Shown: positions 17,932-27,399, numbered from the stretch's first letter. The stretch: DNA of 64,000 bases from Lutibacter citreus (GCF_003260195.1 NZ_QEIH01000002.1:310001-374000); one strand, 5' to 3'. Numbers and translations: made by a program. The notes: a model not told the origin generated them from the letters alone.

Positions 17932-18547
17932 CTTTTTTATCTTTTTGATTATCTGATTCTTTTTCTTTTAAAAATTTACTTAACCACTGTGGTACAGTTT
18001 CTTGATGTTCTTCGTCTATTTTTCCATAATATTTAACAGAAGACAAACTATGTATGCTACCATGAGGAACTTCTTGATGGCAAGTCCAACATTTTCTTTC
18101 TGTTCTGTTTTCAAAATGATTCTCAATAGTTCCACTAAGCCTTGCATCAGTTACTTGATCTTTATGGCATCTAATACAATTGTTTTGAACTACTTCAACA
18201 CCAGCTTCTTTCATTCTAATTACCTCTGGTTCCCCACGTGTAAGAAATACTGAAGCATGGTATAAACCATCCTTAGCTTTAAAAGCATATTTTTTTAAAA
18301 CATTGTCTTGTGGTACGTGACAATCATTACAACTTGCCCACTCTCTATGAGAACTATTTTGCCAAGTACTATATTGTGGAGTCATAACATGACAATTAGC
18401 ACAAGTTTTAGGATCATCTGAAAGATATGAAACTGCCTTAGACTCAACTAAAGCATACATTGTAAGCCCTGTAATAGCTCCCAATAATATAATTACTGGT
18501 AAGATCCATTCTTTTGGTGGAATTAAAAATCTAAATAGTCTTTTCAT
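17924..18547 (-). CDS. nrfH: NrfH, membrane quinol dehydrogenase of nitrite reductase
   Basis: 207 residues. One N-terminal membrane helix (WILPVIILLGAITGLTMYAL) is followed by four CxxCH haem sites at Cys49 (CANCH), Cys73 (CNDCH), Cys124 (CIRCH) and Cys153 (CWTCH), the NapC/NirT family layout. It takes electrons from menaquinol and passes them to NrfA. It is the first gene of nrfH-nrfA-resB-ccsA; the C-terminal tail is Lys/Asp/Glu-rich. A possible FNR/CRP-type site lies about 90 bases upstream. Confidence 0.95.
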   Translation of the reverse strand: MKRLFRFLIPPKEWILPVIILLGAITGLTMYALVESKAVSYLSDDPKTCANCHVMTPQYSTWQNSSHREWASCNDCHVPQDNVLKKYAFKAKDGLYHASVFLTRGEPEVIRMKEAGVEVVQNNCIRCHKDQVTDARLSGTIENHFENRTERKCWTCHQEVPHGSIHSLSSVKYYGKIDEEHQETVPQWLSKFLKEKESDNQKDKKDE

Positions 18548-18607
18548 TTCTCTTAAAATTTATAAAAAGAGTTTCGGATAAAATTATCTTCTACTACTTT
18601 CAATTAG

Positions 18608-18650
18608 CAAATTTTAAGAATTTTTTAACATTAAACAATGATAAAAGTCA
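18608..18650 (-). promoter_or_regulatory. Putative nrfH promoter with CRP/FNR-like site
   Basis: On the minus strand TGACTTTTATCA (18650-18639) fits the TGA-N6-TCA core of CRP/FNR-family sites. It directly abuts or overlaps a -33 TTG (18638-18636), followed after about 20 bases by AAAATTTG, close to the flavobacterial -7 element. The arrangement suits activation under oxygen limitation, but no regulator of this family is encoded in the window. Confidence 0.4.
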
Positions 18651-18693
18651 TAATACTAAAAAATTTCACTTTAAACACAAGATTTTTAACTAT

Positions 18694-19731
18694 TTAAGGT
18701 GCTGGATTAGGCTGTAGCTCTTGAATTTCATCAATTTTCAATAAAGTTTCAATTGAAAGTTCCACGTGGATACTACCAATGTTTTCTTTTAATTGTTTCA
18801 TTGTGGTTGCTCCAATAATATTACCTGTTAAAAAAGGTTGTTGATTTACAAAAGCCAAAGATAATTGCGCTAAACTTATATTTAATTCCGTTGCTAATTC
18901 TAAGTATTTTTCAGTTAAAAACGTAGATTGATCACTATTATAGCGTTTATAATTTGGAAATAACTTAATACGAGAATTCTCAGGTAATTGACCGTTTAAA
19001 TATTTACCCGAAAGTACTCCAAATGCTAACGGAGAATAAGCCAATAATCCTACATTCTCTCGCATTGAAACTTCGGCTAAATTAATTTCAAACAATCTAT
19101 TTAGAAGTGAATATGGATTTTGAATTGTTTTACAGCGCGTTAAATTATTTTGAGTACTTTCATTTAAATGACGCATAACTCCCCAAGAACTCTCATTAGA
19201 AACACCATAATTACGAATCTTACCTTCTTTTACCAAGCCATCTAATATTTCCACAACTTCTTTAATATTATCTTCCCATTGTTCATTTGAGTTATGCTTA
19301 TAATTTCTTTGTCCAAAAAAAGGTACATTTCTATCTGGCCAATGTAATTGATAAACATCTACATAATCAGTTTGTAAGCGTTTTAAACTTTTATCTAAAG
19401 CATCTAAAATTACAGGTTTTGAAAAGCCTAAATTTTCGCGTAAATAATTAAAATAATCGTTTGGACCAGTTACTTTGGTAGCTACAACCAAATCTTCACG
19501 TTTTTGATCTTTTAACCAACTTCCAATATATTTTTCTGAATTACCTTGTGTTTCTTTACTTCCTGGTATGGAATACATTTCGGCAGTATCAATAAAATTA
19601 ACACCCTGATCAACAGCATAACTTAATTGCTCATGGGCTTCTTGTTCAGTATTTTGTTGACCAAAAGTCATAGTACCTAAACAAATTTTACTTACTCTTA
19701 TATTAGTATTTGGTATATTGGAATATTTCAT
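18694..19731 (-). CDS. tas: Aldo/keto reductase, Tas-like
   Basis: 345 residues, an (alpha/beta)8 aldo/keto reductase. GTMTFGQQN, FIDTAEMYSIPGSKETQGNS, QLHWPDRNVPFFG, YGVSNESSWGVMRHL and IQNPYSLLNR follow E. coli Tas along the whole length; Asp and Tyr of the catalytic tetrad are in DTAEMY. It is a cytoplasmic NADP(H)-dependent reductase with an undefined natural substrate. It is a single gene between the nrf block and pgk, on the same strand as both. A parS-like hexamer inside it (around 18760) is judged accidental. Confidence 0.92.
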   Translation of the reverse strand: MKYSNIPNTNIRVSKICLGTMTFGQQNTEQEAHEQLSYAVDQGVNFIDTAEMYSIPGSKETQGNSEKYIGSWLKDQKREDLVVATKVTGPNDYFNYLRENLGFSKPVILDALDKSLKRLQTDYVDVYQLHWPDRNVPFFGQRNYKHNSNEQWEDNIKEVVEILDGLVKEGKIRNYGVSNESSWGVMRHLNESTQNNLTRCKTIQNPYSLLNRLFEINLAEVSMRENVGLLAYSPLAFGVLSGKYLNGQLPENSRIKLFPNYKRYNSDQSTFLTEKYLELATELNISLAQLSLAFVNQQPFLTGNIIGATTMKQLKENIGSIHVELSIETLLKIDEIQELQPNPAP

Positions 19732-19760
19732 TTTTTTAATTCTTTTAGTTTAGTATGAAG

Positions 19761-19799
19761 AAAAAACCATTTCCTAAAGATTTAGAAAATGGTTTTTTT
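19761..19799 (-). terminator. Terminator after pgk
   Basis: The inverted repeat AAAACCATTTTCTAAA / TTTAGGAAATGGTTTT on the minus strand is followed by a T-run. It lies 57-95 bases after the pgk stop codon, before the tas-like gene. Confidence 0.8.
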
Positions 19800-19805
19800 A
19801 AATAT

Positions 19806-19836
19806 GATGAGATGCTAAAATAAATTCAGCATGACG
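19806..19836 (+). repeat. 31-bp interspersed repeat, copy 4
   Basis: This begins GATGAGATGCTAAAATAAA and ends TTCAGCATGACG. It is the clearest single copy of the family and lies between the pgk stop and the pgk terminator. Confidence 0.7.
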
Positions 19837-19855
19837 TTCTTTTTTAGATTAAAGC

Positions 19856-21043
19856 CTATTTTAAGATAGCTTCAATACCTGGTAAAATTTTACCTTCTAA
19901 ACTTTCTAACATTGCTCCACCACCTGTTGAAACATAACTTACTTTATCAGCAAATCCAAATTGTTTAACAGCTGCTACAGAATCTCCACCACCTACAAGT
20001 GAGAAAGTTCCATTTTTAGTTGCTTTAGCAATAGATTCTCCTAGAGCAATTGTTCCTTTAGAAAAAGCATCTATTTCAAAAACACCTAAAGGTCCATTCC
20101 AAAGAATAGTTTTAGATTGGTTTACAACTTTATCAAATAATTCTCTAGATTTTGGTCCTGCATCAACACCTTCCCAACCATCAGGAATATTGTAAATATC
20201 ACAAACTTGAGTATTTGCGTCGTTACTAAAATCATCAGCAGCAATTACATCAACAGGAATATGTATTTGAACTCCTTTTTCTTTTGCTTTTTTTAATATT
20301 TCTAAAGCTAATTCTTGCTTATCATCTTCACAAATAGATTGCCCTATTTTACCTCCTTGTGCTTTTACAAATGTAAAGCTCATTCCACCACCAATAATAA
20401 GATGATCTACTTTATCCAAAATATTTTCAATAACTGTAATTTTTGAAGAAACTTTTGCTCCTCCTAAAATAGCCAATACTGGTTTTTCACCTTCTTCTAA
20501 TATTTTTTTAAGACTCACAATTTCTTGCGCTAATAAAGCACCAAAACATTTAGCTTTTGGAAAAAATTGAGCAATAATTGTTGTTGAAGCATGTGCTCTG
20601 TGAGCAGTACCAAACGCATCATTTACATAAATATCTCCTAATTTTGAAAGTTGTGATGCAAATTCAATATCTCCTGCTTTTTCTTCAGGATGAAAACGTA
20701 AATTTTCTAATAATAAAACTTCACCCATTTTTAAACCTGCAGCAGCTTTCTCAGCTTCTTCTCCAACACAGTTAGATGCGAATTTTACCTCTACTCCTAT
20801 TATTTCAGAAACTTTATCAATAATATGTTTTAAAGAGTATTTATCTTCAACTCCACTTGGACGTCCTAAATGCGACATTAAAATAGCGGCTCCACCGTCT
20901 TCTAAAATTTTTATAATTGTTGGTTTAGCAGCTTGGATTCTTGTTGCATCTGTTACATTAAAATTTTCGTCTAATGGCACATTAAAATCTACTCTAATTA
21001 AGGCTTTTTTACCTTCAAAACTAATATCTTGTATTGTTTTCAT
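19856..21043 (-). CDS. pgk: Phosphoglycerate kinase
   Basis: 395 residues, normal for bacterial PGK. The N-terminal substrate-binding signature [14 protein letters not shown], the [11 protein letters not shown] loop, [27 protein letters not shown] and the C-terminal [13 protein letters not shown] nucleotide-binding motif are all present. It transfers phosphate from 1,3-bisphosphoglycerate to ADP in glycolysis. It is a single gene with its own -7 element (21064-21071) and terminator. Confidence 0.98.
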   Translation of the reverse strand: MKTIQDISFEGKKALIRVDFNVPLDENFNVTDATRIQAAKPTIIKILEDGGAAILMSHLGRPSGVEDKYSLKHIIDKVSEIIGVEVKFASNCVGEEAEKAAAGLKMGEVLLLENLRFHPEEKAGDIEFASQLSKLGDIYVNDAFGTAHRAHASTTIIAQFFPKAKCFGALLAQEIVSLKKILEEGEKPVLAILGGAKVSSKITVIENILDKVDHLIIGGGMSFTFVKAQGGKIGQSICEDDKQELALEILKKAKEKGVQIHIPVDVIAADDFSNDANTQVCDIYNIPDGWEGVDAGPKSRELFDKVVNQSKTILWNGPLGVFEIDAFSKGTIALGESIAKATKNGTFSLVGGGDSVAAVKQFGFADKVSYVSTGGGAMLESLEGKILPGIEAILK

Positions 21044-21063
21044 TTTTATAATATTTTGTTCAA

Positions 21064-21096
21064 CAAATATAACTCAAATTAAGCTAGTGAAACTAG
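21064..21096 (-). promoter_or_regulatory. pgk promoter region with inverted repeat
   Basis: TATATTTG on the minus strand (21071-21064) matches the flavobacterial -7 element, about 20 bases before the pgk ATG. A 13-base inverted repeat CTAGTGAAACTAG (21084-21096) sits where the -33 region should be and could be an operator. The rest of the 300-base gap to holB is AT-rich with nothing else recognised. Confidence 0.45.
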
Positions 21097-21345
21097 TTTT
21101 TTACGAAACCGATTTCATTCCAAACCATTAAAAACCAAGTTATTTTAAAAAAACCTATATATAAATGGTCTTATTCAATTGAATACTTATATGTTCATTA
21201 TTTAAATATTCATTATTAAAACTTGATAAATTGGTATTATAAATAGAACAAAATACGTTAAATACTGTATTATATTTAATTGTTAGTTAGAGATTCTTAG
21301 CTTCAATATTTATTAAAATTGAAAAATTGTTTTACATTCGCTTCA

Positions 21346-22482
21346 ATGAATTTTAACGAAATTTTAGGACAGGAGCACTTAAAGAACCATTTAATAAAAT
21401 CAACTGATAATGGAAGGGTTTCTCACGCTCAATTATTTGTAGGTAAAGAAGGTTCTGGCGTATTATCAATGGCTATTGCATATGCTCAATATATTTTATG
21501 CAGCACCAGTAATAATAAAGAAGAATGTGCTATTAAATGTTCAAAATTAATGCATCCAGATTTGCATTTTGCATTTCCCGTAGCAACAAACGACAGCGTA
21601 AAAAGTCATCCCGTTAGTAGTTTATTTTTAGAAGATTGGCGCAAGTTTATTGAATTGCACCCTTATGGAAACCTTTTTCAATGGCTTCAACATTTAGGAG
21701 TTGAAAATAAACAAGGACAAATTGGAGTTGATGAAGCTGAAGATATTGTAAAAGCACTACGTCTTAAAAGTTATGAAGGAGGTTATAAAGTAATGATTAT
21801 TTGGATGGCTGAAAAAATGAATACTTCAGCAGCAAATAAATTGTTAAAACTTTTAGAAGAACCACCTACAAAAACAGTGTTTATATTGGTTGCCGAATCT
21901 GATGACCAAATAATAACTACCATAAAATCTCGCTGCCAAATTTTACAATTTCCTTTACTTTCTGATGCAGATATAGCTAATGGTTTAATTGAAAAAGAAG
22001 GAACTGATAAACCTATTGCTGAACAAATTTCGCAACAAGCCGATGGAAATTATAATAAAGCTCTTCAGCTTTTACACAACAACAGTTCTGATGAACAATT
22101 TGAAGAGTGGTTTATTACATGGATTAGAGCTGCTTTTAAAGCAAAAGGAAATGCTTCGGTAATCCAAAATTTAATTAGTTGGAGCGAAACCATTGCTAAA
22201 AGTGGTAGAGAAACTCAAAAGAAGTTTTTACATTATTGTTTGCAATTTTTTAGACAAGCCTTACTGCTAAATTACAGTGCAGATTCTTTGGTGTTTTTGG
22301 AACCTAAATCTAATTTTAAATTAGAAAATTTTGCGCCATTTATTCACAGTGAAAATATTTTAGAGATAAATAAAGAATTAAACGATGCCATTTATCACAT
22401 TGAACGAAATGGAAACGCTAAAATAATTTTATTAGATTTATCTATTAAACTAACTCGTCTTTTACATACAAAAGAAGCATAA
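21346..22482 (+). CDS. holB: DNA polymerase III subunit delta' (HolB-like)
   Basis: 378 residues from the chosen ATG (MNFNEILGQEHLKNHL); an in-frame ATG nine codons upstream (21319) would lie over the likely promoter. It has an AAA+ clamp-loader fold: a degenerate P-loop (VGKEGSGVLSMAIAYAQ), the three-Cys zinc-binding region (CSTSNNKEECAIKC), and KMNTSAANKLLKLLEEPP and TTIKSRCQILQF (the sensor-1 and SRC region). It is part of the replisome clamp loader that loads the beta clamp. The weak Walker A site is normal for delta', which does not hydrolyse ATP. Confidence 0.9.
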   Translation: MNFNEILGQEHLKNHLIKSTDNGRVSHAQLFVGKEGSGVLSMAIAYAQYILCSTSNNKEECAIKCSKLMHPDLHFAFPVATNDSVKSHPVSSLFLEDWRKFIELHPYGNLFQWLQHLGVENKQGQIGVDEAEDIVKALRLKSYEGGYKVMIIWMAEKMNTSAANKLLKLLEEPPTKTVFILVAESDDQIITTIKSRCQILQFPLLSDADIANGLIEKEGTDKPIAEQISQQADGNYNKALQLLHNNSSDEQFEEWFITWIRAAFKAKGNASVIQNLISWSETIAKSGRETQKKFLHYCLQFFRQALLLNYSADSLVFLEPKSNFKLENFAPFIHSENILEINKELNDAIYHIERNGNAKIILLDLSIKLTRLLHTKEA

Positions 22483-22823
22483 AAAAAGCTTATAACTATA
22501 CGCTTCATTTAAATTTTGTTGACTATTACTAATTTTTTAACCAAAACCAATTAAAAATTTAGTTACATAGGAAATAAAACTGTTTTAGGAATACTTTTAA
22601 ATTAGAATACGCAAAGCTACCGTAAAAAGCATATCGTTGTTAATTTGGCTCTATTTTATTGAAATATTGCATTATTTCTCCAACTCTTTTAAAACATATT
22701 TTTAAGGAACATTCACCAACAATCCAAGTTAATTTAATTGGCATTATAATATCTTTAATTATAGTAACTTGTAATTACACAAATAAGTAAACTAAGCCCA
22801 GTTGATAATATTAAAGCTAACAC
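22483..22823. other. AT-rich gap without recognisable gene
   Basis: After holB there are about 340 bases in which I find no open frame of note, no repeat copy and no RNA gene. A hairpin terminator follows at 22824-22857. Confidence 0.5.
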
Positions 22824-22857
22824 AAAAGGTCATTATAAATTATGAAGACCTTTTTTT
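22824..22857 (+). terminator. Hairpin terminator upstream of the DoxX-like gene
   Basis: AAAAGGTC and GACCTTTTTTT bracket a 15-base loop. It would end rightward transcripts from holB or from the gap. Confidence 0.6.
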
Positions 22858-22861
22858 AATT

Positions 22862-22869
22862 TACTTTTG
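22862..22869 (+). promoter_or_regulatory. -7 element of the DoxX-like gene
   Basis: TACTTTTG (TAnnTTTG consensus) lies 16 bases before the ATG at 22886, directly after a terminator. No TTG at the usual -33 spacing is evident. Confidence 0.5.
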
Positions 22870-22885
22870 CTAAAAACAAGAGTAA

Positions 22886-23281
22886 ATGTCTATTATTAAA
22901 AATCATACTGCCGAAATATTAATAGTTATATTTTTTATAATTACATACCTATTTTCGGTTTTAGAAAAACTGGCAGATTGGAAAGGAACTGTAGCCTATT
23001 ATACCATTCATTTTAGCAAAACTATACTCCAAAAAATAATTCCAATTTTATTAATAAATATTGTGGTTTTTGAAATTGCTACAGTCTTTTTATTAACCTT
23101 AGGACTTTACTATTTGGTTACTCAAAATGATTTATTAATCGCAAAAGTTGGACTAGAAATTTCAGCAATAACATTATTACAATTTTTAGTTGGCCAACGC
23201 ATAGCAAAAGATTATCCAGGAGCTATGAACATAACGGTTTACTTTATGTTAAATATTATTGGTATCTACTTATTAACTTAA
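22886..23281 (+). CDS. DoxX/MauE-like small membrane protein
   Basis: 131 residues with four predicted membrane helices (about 8-25, 42-70, 82-100, 110-130). The pattern ITYLFSVLEKLADWKGTVAYY and a helix with GQRIAKDYPGA resemble DoxX/MauE-type four-helix membrane proteins of Bacteroidota. No catalytic residues can be pointed to. It is probably co-transcribed with the next gene, 12 bases downstream. The function is unknown. Confidence 0.6.
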   Translation: MSIIKNHTAEILIVIFFIITYLFSVLEKLADWKGTVAYYTIHFSKTILQKIIPILLINIVVFEIATVFLLTLGLYYLVTQNDLLIAKVGLEISAITLLQFLVGQRIAKDYPGAMNITVYFMLNIIGIYLLT

Positions 23282-23293
23282 AAAAATATAAAA

Positions 23294-23821
23294 ATGAAAC
23301 TATTAGGAATTGGATCTAGAATTAAACATTCAGAATTTGGTTTAGATGTTGTTACAAACGTTACTTCAGAACATTATTGGGTAACTTTTATAGAAAACGG
23401 ATTAGAAACTATTGATATTGATAGCGAATTTGAAGTAATTGAAGCTGTTGAAGATGAAGTAGATTCAGTAAGTTTTTTGGAAGTTGAAACCATTTTAAAA
23501 AATATGCTCAAAAAATGGTCTGATGTTTCTGAAATTATTCCAATTGCAGATCGTTGGAAAGGTGGTAAAATAATTATAGAACCTAAGGATACAAATTTAG
23601 CGAGTAAAGAAATCCCTATTGATACATTTTTCCATAAAATAGTAATGGTGCGTGATAGAGTTAGGGTTATGGAACAAAAAATAAATTCGAGCAAATTATT
23701 AGATGATCAAGAAAAGGTGGATTTAGAGCAATACATAACTCGTATTTATGGAAGTTTAACCACTTTTAATGTACTTTTTAAATTAAAAGATCATCAGTTT
23801 TCTGGAGCAAAATCTAAATAA
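23294..23821 (+). CDS. Conserved hypothetical protein with Tudor-like N-terminus
   Basis: 175 residues, soluble. The first 40 residues (GIGSRIKHSEFGLDVVTNV followed by a VTFIENG strand) resemble the small SH3/Tudor-like folds of CarD or the UvrD/PcrA C-terminus, where GxRVxHxxFGxGxV is typical; the fold assignment is mine by eye. The rest is alpha-helical and charged, with no motif I recognise. It is the second gene of a two-gene unit and is followed directly by a bidirectional terminator. Confidence 0.6.
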   Translation: MKLLGIGSRIKHSEFGLDVVTNVTSEHYWVTFIENGLETIDIDSEFEVIEAVEDEVDSVSFLEVETILKNMLKKWSDVSEIIPIADRWKGGKIIIEPKDTNLASKEIPIDTFFHKIVMVRDRVRVMEQKINSSKLLDDQEKVDLEQYITRIYGSLTTFNVLFKLKDHQFSGAKSK

Positions 23822-23823
23822 AT

Positions 23824-23857
23824 AAAAAAACCTCTTAAAATTAAGAGGTTTTTTTAT
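23824..23857. terminator. Bidirectional terminator
   Basis: The stem CCTCTTA / TAAGAGG is flanked by A-runs on one side and T-runs on the other. It serves the convergent conserved hypothetical and OmpH-like genes. Confidence 0.9.
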
Positions 23858-23887
23858 TTAAACTACTATATATCAGTGTTTTAAAAA

Positions 23888-24406
23888 TTATTTCTTAGCA
23901 AAATCTTTATTAAGAACATCTAATATCTGGCTAGTTACATTTAACTTATCATCGCCATACATAACAGTTCCATTCCCTGAAGTTCCTAAAACTAAACCTA
24001 AACCATTTGCTTTAGCGTAAGTTGCCACAAAACTATCTACCTTTTTTGTAATAGCTTCACTCAAAGTTTGATTTTCTAATTGTAAAGCTTGAGACGCTTG
24101 TTGTTGTCTTGCTTGTAAACCTTGTTGTTCTTGTTGCAAAGCTTGTTCAGTAGCCGCTCTTTTAGATGCGGACATTTTTTCGGCTTTTTGGTAATACTCT
24201 TGTACCTTTTGTTGAAAAGGAGCAGAAATACTATCCAACTCTTTTGCCATTACTTCTTGTTTTCCTTTTAAAGTTTCCTCTAATGCTTTTGTACCTTCAT
24301 AATCTTTCATTAAATCTTCAACATTAATGTAAGCAATTTTAGTTTGGTTAGTTTGGTTACATGATGCAAAAGCAATCACAAAAGCCAATAATAGAATTTT
24401 TTTCAT
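23888..24406 (-). CDS. OmpH/Skp family periplasmic chaperone-like lipoprotein
   Basis: 172 residues from the ATG giving MKKILLLAFVIAFASC, a lipoprotein signal with Cys16; the frame is open 19 codons further upstream, but this start gives the signal peptide. The segment KIAYINVEDLMKDYEG and the long Gln/Lys/Glu-rich coiled coil (about residues 50-125) followed by VDSFVATYAKANGLGLVLG are typical of OmpH/Skp, which holds unfolded outer-membrane proteins in the periplasm. Skp proteins are normally soluble; the lipid anchor suggests a tethered variant, as is common in this phylum. It is a single gene. Confidence 0.85.
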   Translation of the reverse strand: MKKILLLAFVIAFASCNQTNQTKIAYINVEDLMKDYEGTKALEETLKGKQEVMAKELDSISAPFQQKVQEYYQKAEKMSASKRAATEQALQQEQQGLQARQQQASQALQLENQTLSEAITKKVDSFVATYAKANGLGLVLGTSGNGTVMYGDDKLNVTSQILDVLNKDFAKK

Positions 24407-24629
24407 TTTATAATTATTTATTTGGTTTTTTAAAATTCCTGCGAATATAATACAAATAGCCAATTTATTTACTGATTATTTTACTATTAAGAATATTTAT
24501 ATAAAAAACGATATTTATAAACTATATTTATGAAATACAGGTTTAAATAAGGCGTTTTAAGGCGTTTTAAAAAAATAGCAAGGTTATCTTATGCTGAAGT
24601 GTTAAATATTGCAAGAAATCTCTTTAGGA

Positions 24630-25496
24630 TTAATATTTACTAGATTTTATAACATATATTAGAGAAGAATACTCATTTGTTTTAATTGCTTTTAAATTTG
24701 AACGTAAACCGGTATAAAAAGCTTTTAAAATATTACCAGATCCCGTTTTGTATTTTTCACTTAAAATAGAAACATAAAAAGAATCGAAATACATTGGTAC
24801 TATTTTTTCAACTTTTAAATTTTCTTTTAAAAAAAGTTGTTGAATAGATTTTTGTGAAAAATGCCATAAATGTCTTGGAACATCAAAAGCAGCCCAAAAC
24901 TGTTTATAATATAACGCATCAAAACTTTTATAATTTGGAACAGCAACAACTAAAATCCCATTTGGTTTTAATAATTGTTTTAGTTTAGAAATGTATTCAT
25001 TTAAATTTGGAACGTGTTCCAACACATGCCACATTGTAATAACATCAAATTTTTCAGAAGTCAATTCATTTATATCATTTACAATAGTTGATGAATTAAT
25101 ATCTTTTAATTTACTTAATGTTAACTCTCGAGCATTTTTATTTGGCTCTACTCCTACTACATTCCAATGGTTATTATTACAGGTTAGTAAAAACTCACCT
25201 GTTCCACACCCTACATCTAATAAATTTTTTTCTTCTGTATTAAATGAATTAATTAGTTTCAATTTATTTTTTAAGGCAATACTTTTTACAAATTGATAAA
25301 GTTTATCAATAAAAGATTTTTTAGAATCTGTATGAGAAATATAATCCTCGCTTTCGTAATATTTAGATAAATTTTCAATTGAAGGTTGTGGATATGTTTC
25401 TAACATATCCAGCTTTTCTTTATAAATTAATTTAAAGTTTTCTTTCGAAACCGTGTAATCTTTACACTCTAAATATTCGTTATTCTTAGTTTTCAT
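24630..25496 (-). CDS. Class I SAM-dependent methyltransferase
   Basis: 288 residues. The SAM-binding motif I is LLDVGCGTGEFL (about residues 92-103), followed by an acidic residue after VVGVEPN and a motif-IV-like MWHVLEHVPNLNEY; the pattern is that of Methyltransf_23-type small-molecule or glycan methyltransferases. The substrate cannot be read from the sequence. It is the last gene of a leftward string after mnmG; the 31-base spacer holds a parS-like site. A roughly 130-base gap with a tandem GGCGTTTTAA repeat follows its stop. Confidence 0.85.
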   Translation of the reverse strand: MKTKNNEYLECKDYTVSKENFKLIYKEKLDMLETYPQPSIENLSKYYESEDYISHTDSKKSFIDKLYQFVKSIALKNKLKLINSFNTEEKNLLDVGCGTGEFLLTCNNNHWNVVGVEPNKNARELTLSKLKDINSSTIVNDINELTSEKFDVITMWHVLEHVPNLNEYISKLKQLLKPNGILVVAVPNYKSFDALYYKQFWAAFDVPRHLWHFSQKSIQQLFLKENLKVEKIVPMYFDSFYVSILSEKYKTGSGNILKAFYTGLRSNLKAIKTNEYSSLIYVIKSSKY

Positions 25497-25504
25497 TTTT
25501 CAAT

Positions 25505-25520
25505 CGTTCCACGTGGAACA
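25505..25520. other. parS-like centromere site (left of mnmG)
   Basis: CGTTCCACGTGGAACA contains the perfect 14-base palindrome GTTCCACGTGGAAC and differs at one end base from the parS form TGTTCCACGTGGAACA. ParB binds such sites near replication origins. It occupies half of the 31-base spacer between the methyltransferase and mnmG genes. Confidence 0.8.
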
Positions 25521-25527
25521 TATAAAT

Positions 25528-27399
25528 TTATCTTCCCATATAAACTAATAACACAGAAATATCACTTGGTGAAACTCCACTTATTCTACTTGCTTGTGAA
25601 ATTGTTATTGGTTTAATTTTAGTTAATTTCTGGCGAGCTTCAATAGATAAAGAAGCTACTTTATAATAATCAAACGCAGATGGTATAGCAACATTTTCAA
25701 GACGATTTAATTTATCAGCTTGATTCTTTTCCTTTTCTATATAGCCAGCATATTTAACATGAACTTCAGTTTGTTCTATTATTTCATTATCAATATTATT
25801 CTCTAAAACAAAAGCTGCAACAGAAGGTATTCTTTGAATATCATTAAAATCTAATTGAGGCCTAGCCGCAATTTTAAACATCTTCATAGACTGTGAAATT
25901 GGCGCAGTTTTATTATCCTCTAAAATAGGATTTATAACTTCAGGCTTTACACTCGTGTCAATTAAAAACTTTACAAATAAATCTGTTTTCATTTGCTTTT
26001 CAATAACTCTATCCATTCTATCTTGTGAAGCCAAACCTAATTTAAAAGCTAACGGAGTTAAACGTAAATCCGCATTATCTTGTCTTAATAAAGTTCTATA
26101 TTCAGCTCTTGATGTAAACATTCTATAAGGCTCTTCAGTTCCCTTTGTAATTAAATCATCTATTAAAACACCAATATAAGCTTCATTTCTTTTTAATATA
26201 AACGGAGCTCTTTCTTGAACATTTAAAGCAGCATTTATACCCGCCATTAAACCTTGCGCCGCTGCTTCTTCATATCCAGTCGTTCCATTTATTTGACCAG
26301 CAAAATATAAGTTTTTTATTAATTTAGTTTCTAACGTATGCGACAATTGTGTAGGTGGAAAAAAGTCGTATTCAATAGCATATCCATATCTAAAGAATTT
26401 CACATTTTCAAAACCAGCAACTTTACGTAAAGCTTTGTCTTGAATATCTTCTGGCAACGAAGTAGAAAATCCATTTACATAAACCTCAACGGTATTCCAC
26501 CCTTCTGGCTCAACAAATATTTGATGACGTTCTTTAGTAGCAAAACGATCTATTTTATCTTCAATAGAAGGACAATATCTTGGACCAATACTTTTTATTC
26601 TACCATTAAACATTGGTGATCTATCAAACCCAGTTCGTAACAAATCATGTACTTCCAAAGAAGTATAACTCATATAACAAGAACGTTGTTTTTCTAAAGG
26701 TTTTGTTGAAGCCAAATAAGAGAATTTTTCAGGATTTTCATCACCAGGTTGTTCAATCATTTTTGAATAATCTAACGATCTTCCATCAACTCTTGGAGGT
26801 GTTCCTGTTTTCATTCTTCCAGCTTCAAAACCAACTTTCACCAAATCTTCTGTAATACCAATTGATGCACTTTCACCTGCTCTACCTCCACCAAAAGTTT
26901 TATCTCCAATATGAATTAAACCATTTAAAAAAGTACCAGCAGTAATAATAACTGTCTTCGATTTTATTTCAATTCCTAACGATGTTTTTACTCCAACAAT
27001 TTTATTTCCTTCAAATAATAAACCCTTTACCATATCCTGAAAGAAATCTACATTGGTAGTTTCTTCCAACATATTTCTCCAAGTTTCAGCAAAACGCATA
27101 CGATCACTTTGAGCTCTAGGACTCCACATTGCAGGTCCTTTAGATTTATTCAACATCTTAAATTGAATAGCAGTTTTGTCCGTAACAATTCCACTATAAC
27201 CACCCAGGGCATCAATCTCACGAACAATTTGTCCTTTAGCAATTCCGCCCATTGCAGGGTTACAACTCATTTGCGCAATATTCTGCAAACTCATTGTAAT
27301 TAACAATGTATGAGCACCCATATTTGCGGCAGCGGCAGCAGCCTCACTTCCAGCGTGACCCCCACCAACAACTATTACATCATATACAGTATTAAACAT
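25528..27399 (-). CDS. mnmG: tRNA uridine-5-carboxymethylaminomethyl modification enzyme MnmG (GidA)
   Basis: 623 residues, normal. The FAD-binding dinucleotide fold is at the N terminus (VVGGGHAGSEAAAAAA), followed by the family signatures MSCNPAMGGIAKGQIVREIDALGG, GTPPRVDGRSLDYS and FAGQINGTTGYEEAAAQG, and a C-terminal helical tRNA/MnmE-binding region. With MnmE it builds cmnm5U34 in tRNAs that read split codon boxes. In many bacteria gidA sits close to oriC. Here it is flanked on both sides by parS-like palindromes. Confidence 0.98.
   Translation of the reverse strand: MFNTVYDVIVVGGGHAGSEAAAAAANMGAHTLLITMSLQNIAQMSCNPAMGGIAKGQIVREIDALGGYSGIVTDKTAIQFKMLNKSKGPAMWSPRAQSDRMRFAETWRNMLEETTNVDFFQDMVKGLLFEGNKIVGVKTSLGIEIKSKTVIITAGTFLNGLIHIGDKTFGGGRAGESASIGITEDLVKVGFEAGRMKTGTPPRVDGRSLDYSKMIEQPGDENPEKFSYLASTKPLEKQRSCYMSYTSLEVHDLLRTGFDRSPMFNGRIKSIGPRYCPSIEDKIDRFATKERHQIFVEPEGWNTVEVYVNGFSTSLPEDIQDKALRKVAGFENVKFFRYGYAIEYDFFPPTQLSHTLETKLIKNLYFAGQINGTTGYEEAAAQGLMAGINAALNVQERAPFILKRNEAYIGVLIDDLITKGTEEPYRMFTSRAEYRTLLRQDNADLRLTPLAFKLGLASQDRMDRVIEKQMKTDLFVKFLIDTSVKPEVINPILEDNKTAPISQSMKMFKIAARPQLDFNDIQRIPSVAAFVLENNIDNEIIEQTEVHVKYAGYIEKEKNQADKLNRLENVAIPSAFDYYKVASLSIEARQKLTKIKPITISQASRISGVSPSDISVLLVYMGR

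Noticed and set aside
18759-18774. parS-like sequence inside the tas-like gene (AGTTCCACGTGGATAC)
   Set aside because: Three mismatches to the 16-base palindrome, all in the right arm or at the ends, and it lies in coding sequence; probably a chance match.
24549-24572. Tandem GGCGTTTTAA repeat and a short open stretch after the methyltransferase gene
   Set aside because: Only two units; the neighbouring frame (about 20 codons) has no start codon and matches nothing I know.
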